64,000 nucleotides of DNA from an uncultured Methanobrevibacter sp. GTDB lineage: Archaea > Methanobacteriota > Methanobacteria > Methanobacteriales > Methanobacteriaceae. This document shows positions 37,633 to 46,201 of the stretch, piece by piece. The notes below the pieces were generated by a model. It ran no database searches. It had not been told where the DNA came from and was given only the letters and a program-made list of their open reading frames with translations. A program made the position numbers and the translations under genes. Where the stretch lies: contig NZ_CADCJB010000007.1 of assembly GCF_902801725.1 (NCBI RefSeq), positions 1-64,000 of the forward strand, in the 5' to 3' direction. Every line of letters begins with the position of its first letter. Position 1 is the first letter of the stretch.

Positions 37633-38412
37633 TTAGATTTTACCTACTGTATCTCCTCTTAATCCTCTTCTTAAAGTTTCAAGAGAAGTAATGTCATCAC
37701 TTGAAATGTTTCCCAGATTAACTGAGTTTCCCAATTTCAATATGAAAAATACTTGCTGATCCTTATTTGGAGCTTCCCAAAGGATTTTATCTCCATCAAA
37801 ATTATCCAGAATATAGTCTATTTCATCTTCCTTTGCATTTCCGGATTTATCAAATATGCCTATGTTCTTTCCCCCTTCCCTTGCTTCAACAATTATCAGA
37901 GAGGACCCGGCATTCAATTCTTCATGCATATATTCAATTCTCTTATCGAGGGACAATTCTTTATCCAGATTAGGGTCTTTTTTGCCTACTTCAGACAATA
38001 CTTCAAATCCATTTTCCTTTGCAAGGGCTATGCATTCCACCTTATCATCATGAGGAATATTGACTGATCCGTCTGAAATCTCAATCGCCGGAAAGCCCAA
38101 ATCATGAGCTTCACTAAAAAACTCCTCCAGTTTATTCGATTTATATGCCAGCTCAAACAGTGTTCCACCAGTGTATGGAGTAATCTGATGTGACTTGTAC
38201 ATCTCGACTTTGGATTTAATTATGTCCTGTTCATGCACAATGGAAGTTCCCCAACCAAATTTCAGATAGTCAACGTAGTCTCCGGAAATTTCCATTAGGC
38301 TTTTTGCGGTTTCAAGACCTAAACCTTTGTCCAAGACCATTGTTATTCCACACTTTCTTGGCTTTTCTTCTCTTGGAATAGATAAAAATTCAAATGATTT
38401 CACAATTATCAC
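37633..38412 (-). CDS. comA: Phosphosulfolactate synthase
   Basis: 259 aa. Conserved TIM-barrel pieces: ITMVLDKGLGLETAK, DYVDYLKFGWGTS, YTGGTLFELAYKSNK, GFPAIEISDGSVNIP and ILWEAPNKDQQVFFI. ComA adds sulfite to phosphoenolpyruvate, the first step of coenzyme M synthesis in this order. The ATG at 38412 lies about 165 bp from the divergent COG2122 gene. It heads an operon of comA, COG1900-ferredoxin and hdrCBA, tying CoM synthesis to homocysteine formation. Confidence 0.95.
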   Translation of the reverse strand: MIIVKSFEFLSIPREEKPRKCGITMVLDKGLGLETAKSLMEISGDYVDYLKFGWGTSIVHEQDIIKSKVEMYKSHQITPYTGGTLFELAYKSNKLEEFFSEAHDLGFPAIEISDGSVNIPHDDKVECIALAKENGFEVLSEVGKKDPNLDKELSLDKRIEYMHEELNAGSSLIIVEAREGGKNIGIFDKSGNAKEDEIDYILDNFDGDKILWEAPNKDQQVFFILKLGNSVNLGNISSDDITSLETLRRGLRGDTVGKI

Positions 38413-38578
38413 ACGTGTTAAGTTAATTTTCTAAATTATAAATAATTAAAGATTATATATAAATGTTTTTAATACTTTGCTTTAAAATACAAATATAAGG
38501 CTGTTATGACAATGTAATGAAAAAATAACATATAATATAAGGGAATTTTTTAATAGTAAAACCCCTAAAATAAAAAAT

Positions 38579-39295
38579 ATGCCCTATCAAGAAATTAACT
38601 TAGGTGAAACCCACATCAGGCTGAAAACAGATTTGGAAAATCACCACCTGAAGGAATACATATACACAATTAGGTCAGATTTGAAAAACTACATTTCAAA
38701 AAATCAGGACTTTCTACTTTCAATGGAACCTCTTAAGCTAAATGATGAATCGCTGCCATTAATAGTAAAAACAATGGATGAATCATCAAAAATTTGTGAT
38801 ATCGGACCAATGGCATGCGTTGCAGGTACAATATCACAATTATCACTTGATTATCTAATTGAAAACAACTCCAAACATTCAATCGTTGAAAATGGAGGAG
38901 ACATTGCATTAATGAATAATGAAACCGCATTATGCGGAATATATTCCAACAATGAAGTTCTGGGAAATGAAATAGCCTTTAAAATTAAGCCCAGAAAAAA
39001 GCCTTTAGGAATTTGCACCTCCTCAGGCAAAATTGGTCATTCAATCAGTTTCGGCAGTTCCGACAGCGTAACAATCATCAGCAGGAGCCCTTCAATAGCT
39101 GACGGACTTGCAACCAGAATTGCAAATGATGTTAATGGAAACACTTCAGAAGACAAGATTTCCAATGCTCTGGAAACTGCAGAAAACTACAGAAAACATT
39201 TTGAAGGAATTTTAATTATCAGCGATACGAACGTAGGAACAATTGGAAAATTGCCCAAAATTGTTGAAACTAACGAATTCAATGTTAAAATCTAA
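38579..39295 (+). CDS. UPF0280/COG2122 family protein (ApbE-related)
   Basis: 238 aa. Typical features: [39 protein letters not shown] and [15 protein letters not shown], which resemble the flavin-transferase ApbE fold. In Methanosarcina acetivorans the COG2122 protein was linked genetically to homocysteine biosynthesis with COG1900; its chemistry is not settled. It is divergent from the comA operon, so the two could share a promoter region. TATA-like sequence lies about 40 nt before the ATG and no good ribosome site is seen, so the message may have a short leader. Confidence 0.88.
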   Translation: MPYQEINLGETHIRLKTDLENHHLKEYIYTIRSDLKNYISKNQDFLLSMEPLKLNDESLPLIVKTMDESSKICDIGPMACVAGTISQLSLDYLIENNSKHSIVENGGDIALMNNETALCGIYSNNEVLGNEIAFKIKPRKKPLGICTSSGKIGHSISFGSSDSVTIISRSPSIADGLATRIANDVNGNTSEDKISNALETAENYRKHFEGILIISDTNVGTIGKLPKIVETNEFNVKI

Positions 39296-39516
39296 AAATA
39301 AACAATAATCTTAAAATAAACGCTGACATCAAAGAAATTTGATATTATTTGAAATTTTGCTTGATAAATATAAAATCTAATTGATTAATTGATGGAATAT
39401 TTAAATATGATTAGTTAACAATATATAATTATTAAAAAAAATGAGTAATAAATTATTATTTGATATAATTTATCTTTTAACTAACAGAATAGTTAATTTT
39501 TATAGGTTAGATAGTT

Positions 39517-39804
39517 ATGTATAAGGACGAAATGATTCAATTACATCAATTTTTAGTATATGTTTTAAAATACTTAGCGGAAGATGATCAAATCACTAAC
39601 GACTGTAGCGAATACATTACACTAAAAATAAGCCCACATCATATCCATAAGACAAAGGCAGAACATAAACATGCGATTTTTGTTCTTTGTAAAATTATCT
39701 CACAAGTTATTGCAGATAAGGAAGGAAATTCAATTCCTGAAAATGTACGCAATTCCCTATCAGATTTGGTTGCACGTTCTGAAAAAGAACTTAAAGCAGC
39801 TTAA
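39517..39804 (+). CDS. UPF0058 family protein
   Basis: 95 aa. It matches the small methanogen UPF0058 family: MYKDEMIQLHQFLVYVLKYL at the start, KISPHHIHKTKAEHKHAIFVL in the middle, all helical. Function unknown. The 221-bp region upstream has no gene and presumably holds its promoter. It is on the same strand as cpgS with a 63-bp T-rich gap between, so it may be a separate unit. Confidence 0.85.
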   Translation: MYKDEMIQLHQFLVYVLKYLAEDDQITNDCSEYITLKISPHHIHKTKAEHKHAIFVLCKIISQVIADKEGNSIPENVRNSLSDLVARSEKELKAA

Positions 39805-39867
39805 TCTTTTACCTTTTTTTGCTTTTTTTAAATATTTTTAATAATAATAACTTTCATATTAATAATT

Positions 39868-41241
39868 ATGAAAGGCCTTAACAAGATGCTTTGTTTAGTT
39901 GACGGAGAACATTACTTGCCAGTCACTAAAGAAGCAATAGATACATTAAACAAGTTAGAACACATAGACATAGCTGCTGCTGTTTTTATAGGTGGAACTG
40001 AAAAGTTGAGAGACGATTCAGAAGAGTCCTACTCTGAAAAATTAGGAACACCCGTTCAATTTGCAAAGGATAATGATATCCCTTACGACATCATAGTCGA
40101 CATGATAAGAAAATACGACATTGATACAGTAATGGATTTGAGTGACGAACCAATTCTCGATTATCCCAAAAGATTTAAAATAGCCTGTAAAGTTTTAAAC
40201 GAAGGAATAACCTATAAAGGGCCTGATTTTAAATTTGAACCGACATCACAATACGAAATAATGGAAAAACCTTCACTCACCATCCTCGGAACAGGCAAAC
40301 GTATCGGAAAAACAGCAGTTTCAGGATTTGTATCAAGACTAATTGATAAAAATGGATACAACCCATGCGTAATAGCCATGGGGAGAGGAGGACCTGAAGA
40401 GCCCGAAATAGTTCATGGCGAAGAACTCGAAATAAATGCCGAATTTTTACTTGAACAGTCTGAAAAAGGAGTTCACGCAGCAAGTGATCATTGGGAAGAT
40501 GCGTTAATGAGCAGAATATTAACCATAGGCTGCAGACGTTGCGGAGGCGGAATGGCAGGTGAAGTGTTCTTAACAAATATGAAAAAAGGAGCAAAATTAG
40601 CCAATGAAGTCGATTCAGAATTTGCAATATTCGAAGGAAGCGGAGCAGCAATCCCCCCAATCAAAACAGATAAAAAAATAGTGCTTATCGGAGCCAACCA
40701 GCCAATTGAAAATTTAACTACATATTTTGGACCATATAGAGTTGGCCTGGGAGACCTGGTTATATTAACAATGTGTGAAGAACCTATGGCCGATGAGACA
40801 AAAATCAAAAAAATAGAAGAATTCGTGGCTGAAGTGAATCCTAATGCAACTGTAATCTCAACTGTGTTCAGACCTAAGCCATTAGGAGATTTAACAAATA
40901 AAAAAGTATTATTTGCAACAACAGCACCCGAATCCGTTAAATATAAATTAGTAGATTATTTAGAAGATAGCTATGGCTGCGAAGTCGTTGGCACAACTGC
41001 CCATTTATCCAATAGACCTTTATTACGCCAAGATATGGAAAAGTATATGGATAAAGTGGACGTCATGCTGACTGAGCTTAAAGCTGCTGCCGTGGATGTC
41101 GCCACTAAAGACGCAATAGCCCACGGCCTGGAAGTTGTCTACTGCGACAACATTCCCGTTGCAATAAGCGACACCTATCCTGATTTAACTAAATCAGTAA
41201 TCGAAATAGTTGACTCTGCCATTGACAGCTTCAACTGTTGA
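39868..41241 (+). CDS. cpgS: Cyclic 2,3-diphosphoglycerate synthetase
   Basis: 457 aa. [14 protein letters not shown] at the start, then a P-loop in [16 protein letters not shown] (about 142), [21 protein letters not shown]-like [15 protein letters not shown] and [12 protein letters not shown]. The enzyme makes cyclic 2,3-diphosphoglycerate from 2,3-diphosphoglycerate with ATP; the product is an abundant solute in Methanobacteriales. Start could also be the Met at codon 7 (39886); I keep the longer form. A T-rich terminator follows. Confidence 0.92.
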   Translation: MKGLNKMLCLVDGEHYLPVTKEAIDTLNKLEHIDIAAAVFIGGTEKLRDDSEESYSEKLGTPVQFAKDNDIPYDIIVDMIRKYDIDTVMDLSDEPILDYPKRFKIACKVLNEGITYKGPDFKFEPTSQYEIMEKPSLTILGTGKRIGKTAVSGFVSRLIDKNGYNPCVIAMGRGGPEEPEIVHGEELEINAEFLLEQSEKGVHAASDHWEDALMSRILTIGCRRCGGGMAGEVFLTNMKKGAKLANEVDSEFAIFEGSGAAIPPIKTDKKIVLIGANQPIENLTTYFGPYRVGLGDLVILTMCEEPMADETKIKKIEEFVAEVNPNATVISTVFRPKPLGDLTNKKVLFATTAPESVKYKLVDYLEDSYGCEVVGTTAHLSNRPLLRQDMEKYMDKVDVMLTELKAAAVDVATKDAIAHGLEVVYCDNIPVAISDTYPDLTKSVIEIVDSAIDSFNC

Positions 41242-41258
41242 AATCCAGAAAGAATAAC

Positions 41259-41278
41259 TTTTTTCTTTTTCTTTTTTT
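41259..41278 (+). terminator. T-rich terminator after cpgS
   Basis: Twenty bases that are nearly all T, starting 17 nt past the cpgS stop, without a strong hairpin. This is the typical archaeal form. It precedes the convergent wHTH gene. Confidence 0.5.
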
Positions 41279-41288
41279 AGAAAACTTT

Positions 41289-41549
41289 TTAGATATATTT
41301 CAAGATTTCAATACCTAACTCAGTATTTTTATATAGGCGTCCTTTTTTAGCATCTTCATTCAGACATTCAACAATGCCTTCATCTTTCAGTTCCTTTAAA
41401 ACATTGGATACATGATTAGTTCTAAGACCAACTTCATCGGCAATAACCGATGGAATTTTAATATCGTTTCCAACACATTTTACAATTTCAGTTCTGTAAT
41501 GTGATGCAACAACATATCCTACCAGTTTGTAAACATTTTTTTGAAACAT
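41289..41549 (-). CDS. Small winged-helix (ArsR-like) regulator, second copy
   Basis: 86 aa, a paralogue of the protein at 25716: KIPSVIADEVGLRTNHVSNVL is the HTH, followed by the wing KGRLYKNTELGIEILKYI. The recognition helix differs (RTNHVSNVLKEL against ETSQVSAALSDL), so its DNA site should differ. Upstream of its start, TATATCA (41585-41591) and TGATATA (41600-41606) form a 7-bp inverted repeat that could be a self-operator. Targets unknown. It is convergent with cpgS. Confidence 0.85.
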   Translation of the reverse strand: MFQKNVYKLVGYVVASHYRTEIVKCVGNDIKIPSVIADEVGLRTNHVSNVLKELKDEGIVECLNEDAKKGRLYKNTELGIEILKYI

Positions 41550-41835
41550 AATATAATATTAATACCTCACTTAACAAATGTCTATATATCAAAAATATAT
41601 GATATACAACACAGATATGTCCAATTTATGCATTTTTAATAACAAGATATAACAATTTTAAAAAAAAAGATTAACTTGATAACAAGGGAAAATTTTTGCA
41701 AAAAAAGTTAACCATCAAAAAAGCAACATTCATAATTGATGCAATTAATCTATGATTTAATGAAGTCTATGTACCATCATATTTTTAAGATAAAGAAAAA
41801 CTTAATTATATAATGAATTATAAATATTTAAACTA

Positions 41836-42552
41836 ATGAAACGAATAGCTATTGGTGTTGGAAAAAATGAAAATATAATACAAGCATGCCATATTTTCAA
41901 AGAAAAGCACCCAAAAACAGATGTAATCTTGATATACAGTGATGAAGACTTAATTAAGGCAGTATTGGATAAAAAGATAGATGCTGTGATTCGCGGGTCA
42001 CTTCCGGCCTCTAATATAATATCAAAATTAAAGGAACAGTACCCCACCCTATCAAGAGCAACCTATGTTAATAATGGTGAGACCGAATTCTTGTTAACTC
42101 CGGTTGGAATTGATGAAGGTAACAGTGTTGAAGACAGATTTAGAATGACAATGAACTGTGTCGATTTTCTAAAACAAGTTGATAAAACTCCTAAAATTGC
42201 CATTCTGGCTGAAGGAAGAAAAGATGATTTTGGAAGAGATAGTATCGTATCCAATTCAATCAAAGAAAGCAGAAAATTAACAAAACTCATTGAAGAAAAT
42301 ACTGACGAAGATGTTACAAACTACCACATCCTGATTGAAAAAGCAATTCAGGATAAATGCAACATCATCATTGCTCCGAACGGAAGAGTTGGAAATATCA
42401 TATTCAGAACTATGGTTTTACTTAATTCTTGGCCAAGTTACGGTGCGGTGACATTTGGAATGGACAGAGTTTACATTGACACAAGTCGAGATCAAAGTAT
42501 TGAAGGATATATTAGAAGTTTGATTTTAGCTGAAGAATTAATTGAACAATAA
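41836..42552 (+). CDS. mtxX: MtxX, methanogenesis marker protein 4
   Basis: 238 aa. GVGKNENIIQA at the start, AVIRGSLPASNII, YVNNGETEFLLTPVGIDEG and NIIIAPNGRVGNIIFRTM are characteristic of the MtxX family, which resembles phosphate acyltransferases and is found in methanogens. It has been called a methyltransferase-related protein, but its reaction is not established. A TATA-like element lies about 25 nt before the ATG, with no ribosome site, so the transcript may be leaderless. It is 39 bp upstream of uppS. Confidence 0.85.
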   Translation: MKRIAIGVGKNENIIQACHIFKEKHPKTDVILIYSDEDLIKAVLDKKIDAVIRGSLPASNIISKLKEQYPTLSRATYVNNGETEFLLTPVGIDEGNSVEDRFRMTMNCVDFLKQVDKTPKIAILAEGRKDDFGRDSIVSNSIKESRKLTKLIEENTDEDVTNYHILIEKAIQDKCNIIIAPNGRVGNIIFRTMVLLNSWPSYGAVTFGMDRVYIDTSRDQSIEGYIRSLILAEELIEQ

Positions 42553-42591
42553 TACTGAATCTATTACATAATTTGTTATTAAGTGATTTGA

Positions 42592-43356
42592 ATGGCAGAA
42601 AATTTCCTATATAGAATATATGAATGGTATATATCCCGTGGTTTAAAACCAGAAAAAATGCCAAAACATGTTGCCATTATTATGGATGGTAATAGAAGAT
42701 TCTCTAAACTCCAAGGTAATATGGATGTTGTCAAAGGACATGAAATTGGAGTTGATACTCTTGAAAAAGTTCTTGATTGGAGTATAGAACTTGGAATCGA
42801 AATTATTACCGCTTATGCCTTTTCAACTGAAAATTTCAATAGACCCCAACATGAAGTCGAAGGGCTGATGAACCTGTTCGTCATTAACTTCAAACGACTA
42901 GTAACTCACGAAAAAATACACAAAAACGAAGTAAAAGTAAAAGTGGTAGGTAGAACTGAATTACTTCCGGATAATGTAAAGGAAGCAATTTTAGAAGCTG
43001 AAGAAGCAACTAAACATTATAAAAAACGTTTATTCAATATAGCTATCGGCTATGATGGACGTTTAGAAATCATAGATTCATTTAAGAAAATCATTAAAGA
43101 TGTACAGGATGGAAAAATTTCTATTGATGATGTAAATGAAGATTTAGTGAGCAAAAACCTCTACACTGAAGGATTGGATGATCCAAACTTAATTATCAGA
43201 ACCAGTGGAGAAGAGCGTTTAAGCGGATTTTTACTTTGGCAATCCTCATATTCAGAGCTATATTTCTGCGAAACATTATGGCCTGAACTGAGAAAAGTTG
43301 ATTTTATTAGAGCTATTCGATCATACCAAGCAAGAGACAGAAGATTTGGAGTTTAA
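42592..43356 (+). CDS. uppS: Cis-prenyltransferase (polyprenyl diphosphate synthase)
   Basis: 254 aa. The signature [14 protein letters not shown] is at residues 25-38, followed by [40 protein letters not shown] and the closing [20 protein letters not shown] with [10 protein letters not shown]. It makes the long-chain polyprenyl lipid that carries sugars for wall and glycoprotein synthesis, the substrate of the GT4 enzyme at 11695. It is followed 3 bp later by tatD. Confidence 0.95.
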   Translation: MAENFLYRIYEWYISRGLKPEKMPKHVAIIMDGNRRFSKLQGNMDVVKGHEIGVDTLEKVLDWSIELGIEIITAYAFSTENFNRPQHEVEGLMNLFVINFKRLVTHEKIHKNEVKVKVVGRTELLPDNVKEAILEAEEATKHYKKRLFNIAIGYDGRLEIIDSFKKIIKDVQDGKISIDDVNEDLVSKNLYTEGLDDPNLIIRTSGEERLSGFLLWQSSYSELYFCETLWPELRKVDFIRAIRSYQARDRRFGV

Positions 43357-43359
43357 ACG

Positions 43360-44121
43360 ATGATTGATACCCACTGCCACATCGATTTTAAAGATTATGA
43401 TGATGACCGTGAAGAGGTTATTAAGCGTGCGAAAGACAAACTGGATTTTGTTATTGCATCAGGATTCAATAAACAGAGCAATCAAAATGTTTTAGAATTA
43501 TCAAGAGAATATGAAGGTTTCATTTATCCTACTTTTGGTTTTCATCCGGTAAGTTCGCAAAATTCAACAGATGAAGAATTGAAAGATGCTCAAAATCATC
43601 TTATTGACAATCTTTCAGACATTGTGGCCATAGGCGAAGTGGGAATGGACTATTTTTATGTCACTGACAAAACTTTAAGAGAAAGACAGCAAGAGATTTT
43701 CACAAGCTTTTTAAATCTTGCAAATGAATATGAAGTCCCTATTGTAATGCATGTAAGGGACTGTGAGAAAAAAGCTGTAAACATTATAGAAGAATATAAC
43801 GACATCCCCTATTTTGTTTTCCATTGTTATGGAGGCAGCTTAAAGACAGCCAAAAGGATTATGAACAAGGACAACTGTTTCATGAGCTTTTCCACAATGC
43901 TGTGCTATTCCAAACATCACCAAGATTTAATTGAAAAAATAGATTTGGATTATGTTTTAACTGAAACAGACAGTCCCTATCTGGCAATGACAAAAGAAGA
44001 GAGAAATGAACCTGTAAATGTCGTTAATGCCGTTGAAAAAATAGCAGAAATAAAAGATATGGATTTGAGCACTGTTGATGAGATTACATCAGCAAATGCC
44101 CGAAAAATTTTTAAAATCTAA
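43360..44121 (+). CDS. tatD: TatD family metal-dependent hydrolase
   Basis: 253 aa. MIDTHCHIDF at the start (metal motif), TFGFHPV, AIGEVGMDYFY, VMHVRDCEKKAV, FHCYGGSLKTA and LTETDSPYLAM complete the family's metal ligands. TatD enzymes are DNases or related phosphodiesterases acting in DNA repair and turnover. GGAGTTTAAACG leads into the ATG, overlapping the uppS end. Its stop overlaps the convergent hypothetical gene by 4 bp. Confidence 0.92.
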   Translation: MIDTHCHIDFKDYDDDREEVIKRAKDKLDFVIASGFNKQSNQNVLELSREYEGFIYPTFGFHPVSSQNSTDEELKDAQNHLIDNLSDIVAIGEVGMDYFYVTDKTLRERQQEIFTSFLNLANEYEVPIVMHVRDCEKKAVNIIEEYNDIPYFVFHCYGGSLKTAKRIMNKDNCFMSFSTMLCYSKHHQDLIEKIDLDYVLTETDSPYLAMTKEERNEPVNVVNAVEKIAEIKDMDLSTVDEITSANARKIFKI

Positions 44122-44486
44122 AAGTGATAAGTGAAATTTAGATTAATCAATACATCATTATTTTCTTTTACAGCTTCAACCACCAGTTCAAAATCTGTAA
44201 AATCATCCATTACCAATTTTATTAAATCCCATTCCAAAATGGAATCATTCAAATAAATGATAAACTGATTTTCATCAATTTTAACAGATTTTCTGCAAAA
44301 CAATTTGAAAGCATAGAAATATAGTTCCAATCTAAGAATCAAATCTTCGCTATCACCCACACCATTAGAGAAGAATTCTTTTAAATCCTCCTGCAAGACT
44401 TTACCTTCATCACCTACATCCGCTTTAAATGTTTCCATTTCGACTAAATCATCCATCAGTTGTCTTTTTTCATCATCACTATACAT
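44118..44486 (-). CDS. Hypothetical protein, related to its upstream neighbour
   Basis: 122 aa, acidic. Its ATG follows the neighbour's TGA directly. The C-terminal 70 residues (ELYFYAFKLFCRKSVKIDEN, then FIIYLNDSILEWDLIKLV and DDFTDFELVVEAVKEN) repeat the pattern of the adjacent 110-aa protein: a Y-rich helix, a beta strand with F-I-I, an L-x-x-D-x-I-K-L helix, then FxxFE and NxV. This suggests an ancient tandem duplication with an added N-terminus here. No known family recognised. Confidence 0.65.
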   Translation of the reverse strand: MYSDDEKRQLMDDLVEMETFKADVGDEGKVLQEDLKEFFSNGVGDSEDLILRLELYFYAFKLFCRKSVKIDENQFIIYLNDSILEWDLIKLVMDDFTDFELVVEAVKENNDVLINLNFTYHF

Positions 44487-44819
44487 TCAATCACACAACA
44501 AAAATTTCAATTTGATAACATTAAATGAATTCGGCAGAAATATGATTTCAAACCTATCAAAAACATCATTTAATTTAGTTAATTCATCCAATTTCAAATT
44601 ATCAGGGATTACATGAATAACAAATCCATCGTCAACAATTTCTATTTCCATTTCTTCAAACAAAGGAATTTTCAACTCTGAAATGAAAACATATTTGTAA
44701 ACTATCAGCTCATACTCATTGATTTGCTTGCCGTTTTTGATTATGTCAATTAACTCTTCCTGTAACTTGCGAGCTACAACATCAAATGTTTCTTCAGTAA
44801 TTGGAATCCCCCAGATTAT
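44487..44819 (-). CDS. Hypothetical protein with a non-canonical start (possible ATA)
   Basis: 110 aa if read from ATA 44817-44819. The frame is open to there and the sequence looks coding throughout (IIWGIPITEETFDVVARKLQ). The first canonical start inside, TTG 44675, would drop 48 residues that belong to the same fold as in the neighbour. The ATA overlaps the preceding stop as ATAA; a usual ATGA overlap changed by one G-to-A would give exactly this, keeping a stop and spoiling the start. Its function is unknown; the C-terminal half resembles the 122-aa neighbour. Confidence 0.5.
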   Translation of the reverse strand: MIWGIPITEETFDVVARKLQEELIDIIKNGKQINEYELIVYKYVFISELKIPLFEEMEIEIVDDGFVIHVIPDNLKLDELTKLNDVFDRFEIIFLPNSFNVIKLKFLLCD

Positions 44820-45187
44820 AATAAGTTTTTATCGGCAAATACTTCTTTTGCAGCCATAGCTCCATTAATAGCCTTTGGAAAACCTGCATATGCACTCATC
44901 TGCATTATAATTTCAACAATTTCTTTGGGACTATTCCCCACATTCAATGCAGCATTAATATGATCCTTAAGCTGAGGAATTGTTCCTATAGCAGTCAGTG
45001 CTGCAACTGTACACAGTTCTCTTGTTTTTAAATCGACTTCGCTTCTGGTATATATTTCAGAATAAGGAAATTCAATGACAAATCTTGACAAATCAGGTGC
45101 AATATCCTCCAGATCCTTGAATATTTCTTCAACAGGCATATTCTGAATACCTTCCAAACACTCTTTTCCTTTTTCATACCTATCCAT
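44816..45187 (-). CDS. Carboxymuconolactone decarboxylase-like (AhpD-type fold) protein
   Basis: About 123 aa from ATG 45187, with GGTGAT 4 nt upstream; a longer frame from 45223 has no ribosome site and would overlap the pilin-like gene. It has the family signature YTRSEVDLKTRELCTVAALT followed by LKDHINAALNVG, with one catalytic Cys and the His. AhpD proper has a CxxC, which is missing, so a peroxidase-reductant role is uncertain. In methanogens such small proteins often accompany redox genes. It is placed between the pilin-like genes and the two small hypothetical proteins. Confidence 0.85.
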   Translation of the reverse strand: MDRYEKGKECLEGIQNMPVEEIFKDLEDIAPDLSRFVIEFPYSEIYTRSEVDLKTRELCTVAALTAIGTIPQLKDHINAALNVGNSPKEIVEIIMQMSAYAGFPKAINGAMAAKEVFADKNLL

Positions 45188-45213
45188 TATAATCACCAAT
45201 ATTATTTTTTGAG

Positions 45214-45711
45214 CTATACCCATTTAATATTAGCTGTTGTATAAACATAATGCGGTGAAAAAACCGGATTGTATAATTTATTCGTGGACGAAGTTGAATT
45301 GAAAGATATCGCAATCGATTTTCTTAAGTTATAATTAATCCTGTCTCCAATTGAATCACGTTCTTTTTTGGTGAATTTGTCGGATGCTTTAGCATAGACT
45401 CTAAATTGAATCTTTTTCTTATTGTAATTATTGTCCATTCCCAATTCGTAATACGAAATGTTGACAACTTCTACGGAATAGGGTTGCATCAGATTACTTT
45501 GCGAATCTGAATATTCATTGTATGTATCTATTGGATATAATGCCGCCGAAGACGTTCCAATTCCCTCAATTACACCGTTTCTAGCTGCTCCCATTGCAAT
45601 ATTCAATTCATTTTCACCAACTACAAATATTATCGATAATATCAATACAATTATCAATACGCCCATCAAAAGCAAATACTCTGCACTGATTTGACCCTTC
45701 TCATCATTCAT
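45214..45711 (-). CDS. Class III signal peptide protein (pilin-like), downstream copy
   Basis: 165 aa. The N-terminus, KGQISAEYLLLMGVLIIVLI, is a textbook class III signal (cleaved after KG, before QISAEY), as processed by the archaeal EppA peptidase, followed by the hydrophobic assembly helix. The rest is extracellular, Asn-rich and beta-like, with no other motif. ATGA overlap of 4 bp with the upstream pilin-like gene. Likely a pilus or surface subunit; whether it forms filaments is inference. Confidence 0.85.
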   Translation of the reverse strand: MNDEKGQISAEYLLLMGVLIIVLILSIIFVVGENELNIAMGAARNGVIEGIGTSSAALYPIDTYNEYSDSQSNLMQPYSVEVVNISYYELGMDNNYNKKKIQFRVYAKASDKFTKKERDSIGDRINYNLRKSIAISFNSTSSTNKLYNPVFSPHYVYTTANIKWV

Positions 45712-46103
45712 TTTATCACAATTTTTCCATCATTCTGTTTTGTAACCAAATAGCTTTTTCCGCTATGCAGCTTGTATTTTGAATCTATTTTTAAAGGAAG
45801 CACAATCGTTTGACCTTTTCTATTTAAAGATTCAATTGTCAATTTATTCTTTTCGACCGTTATCATGTAAAATCCGGGTTTTGAATCCAAGTGAAGATAA
45901 ATCGAATAGCCGTTGCCGTTTGAATTGACCTGATTTATGATACTCGCCACATGGTCCAAAATCAATCTATACTGGACATTATTTTCAATATTTTTACTTG
46001 ACTCTATTGATGCCGATGTGAAAAATAATAATCCAAGAGCAATTATAAGTAAAATAAAGATTGAAAATAAATATTCTATTGAAATAAAACCTTTTTTATC
46101 CAT
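45708..46103 (-). CDS. Class III signal peptide protein (pilin-like), upstream copy
   Basis: 131 aa. MDKKGFISIEYLFSIFILLI has the KKG-x-x-x-x-EY layout of a class III signal, though with Phe in place of the usual Gln at the first mature residue. A hydrophobic helix of about 20 residues follows, then a short globular tail. It starts 98 bp from the divergent cbiF. Together with the next gene it looks like a pseudopilin pair. There is no ribosome site before the ATG. Confidence 0.8.
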   Translation of the reverse strand: MDKKGFISIEYLFSIFILLIIALGLLFFTSASIESSKNIENNVQYRLILDHVASIINQVNSNGNGYSIYLHLDSKPGFYMITVEKNKLTIESLNRKGQTIVLPLKIDSKYKLHSGKSYLVTKQNDGKIVIK

Positions 46104-46201
46104 ATTTTTTAATTATTTTAGATATTAATAAAGTTTATTAAAATTTAAAGTCAATCTTAATACATAATAATTAAATAATATTTGAACTAAAAGATAATAC
46201 C

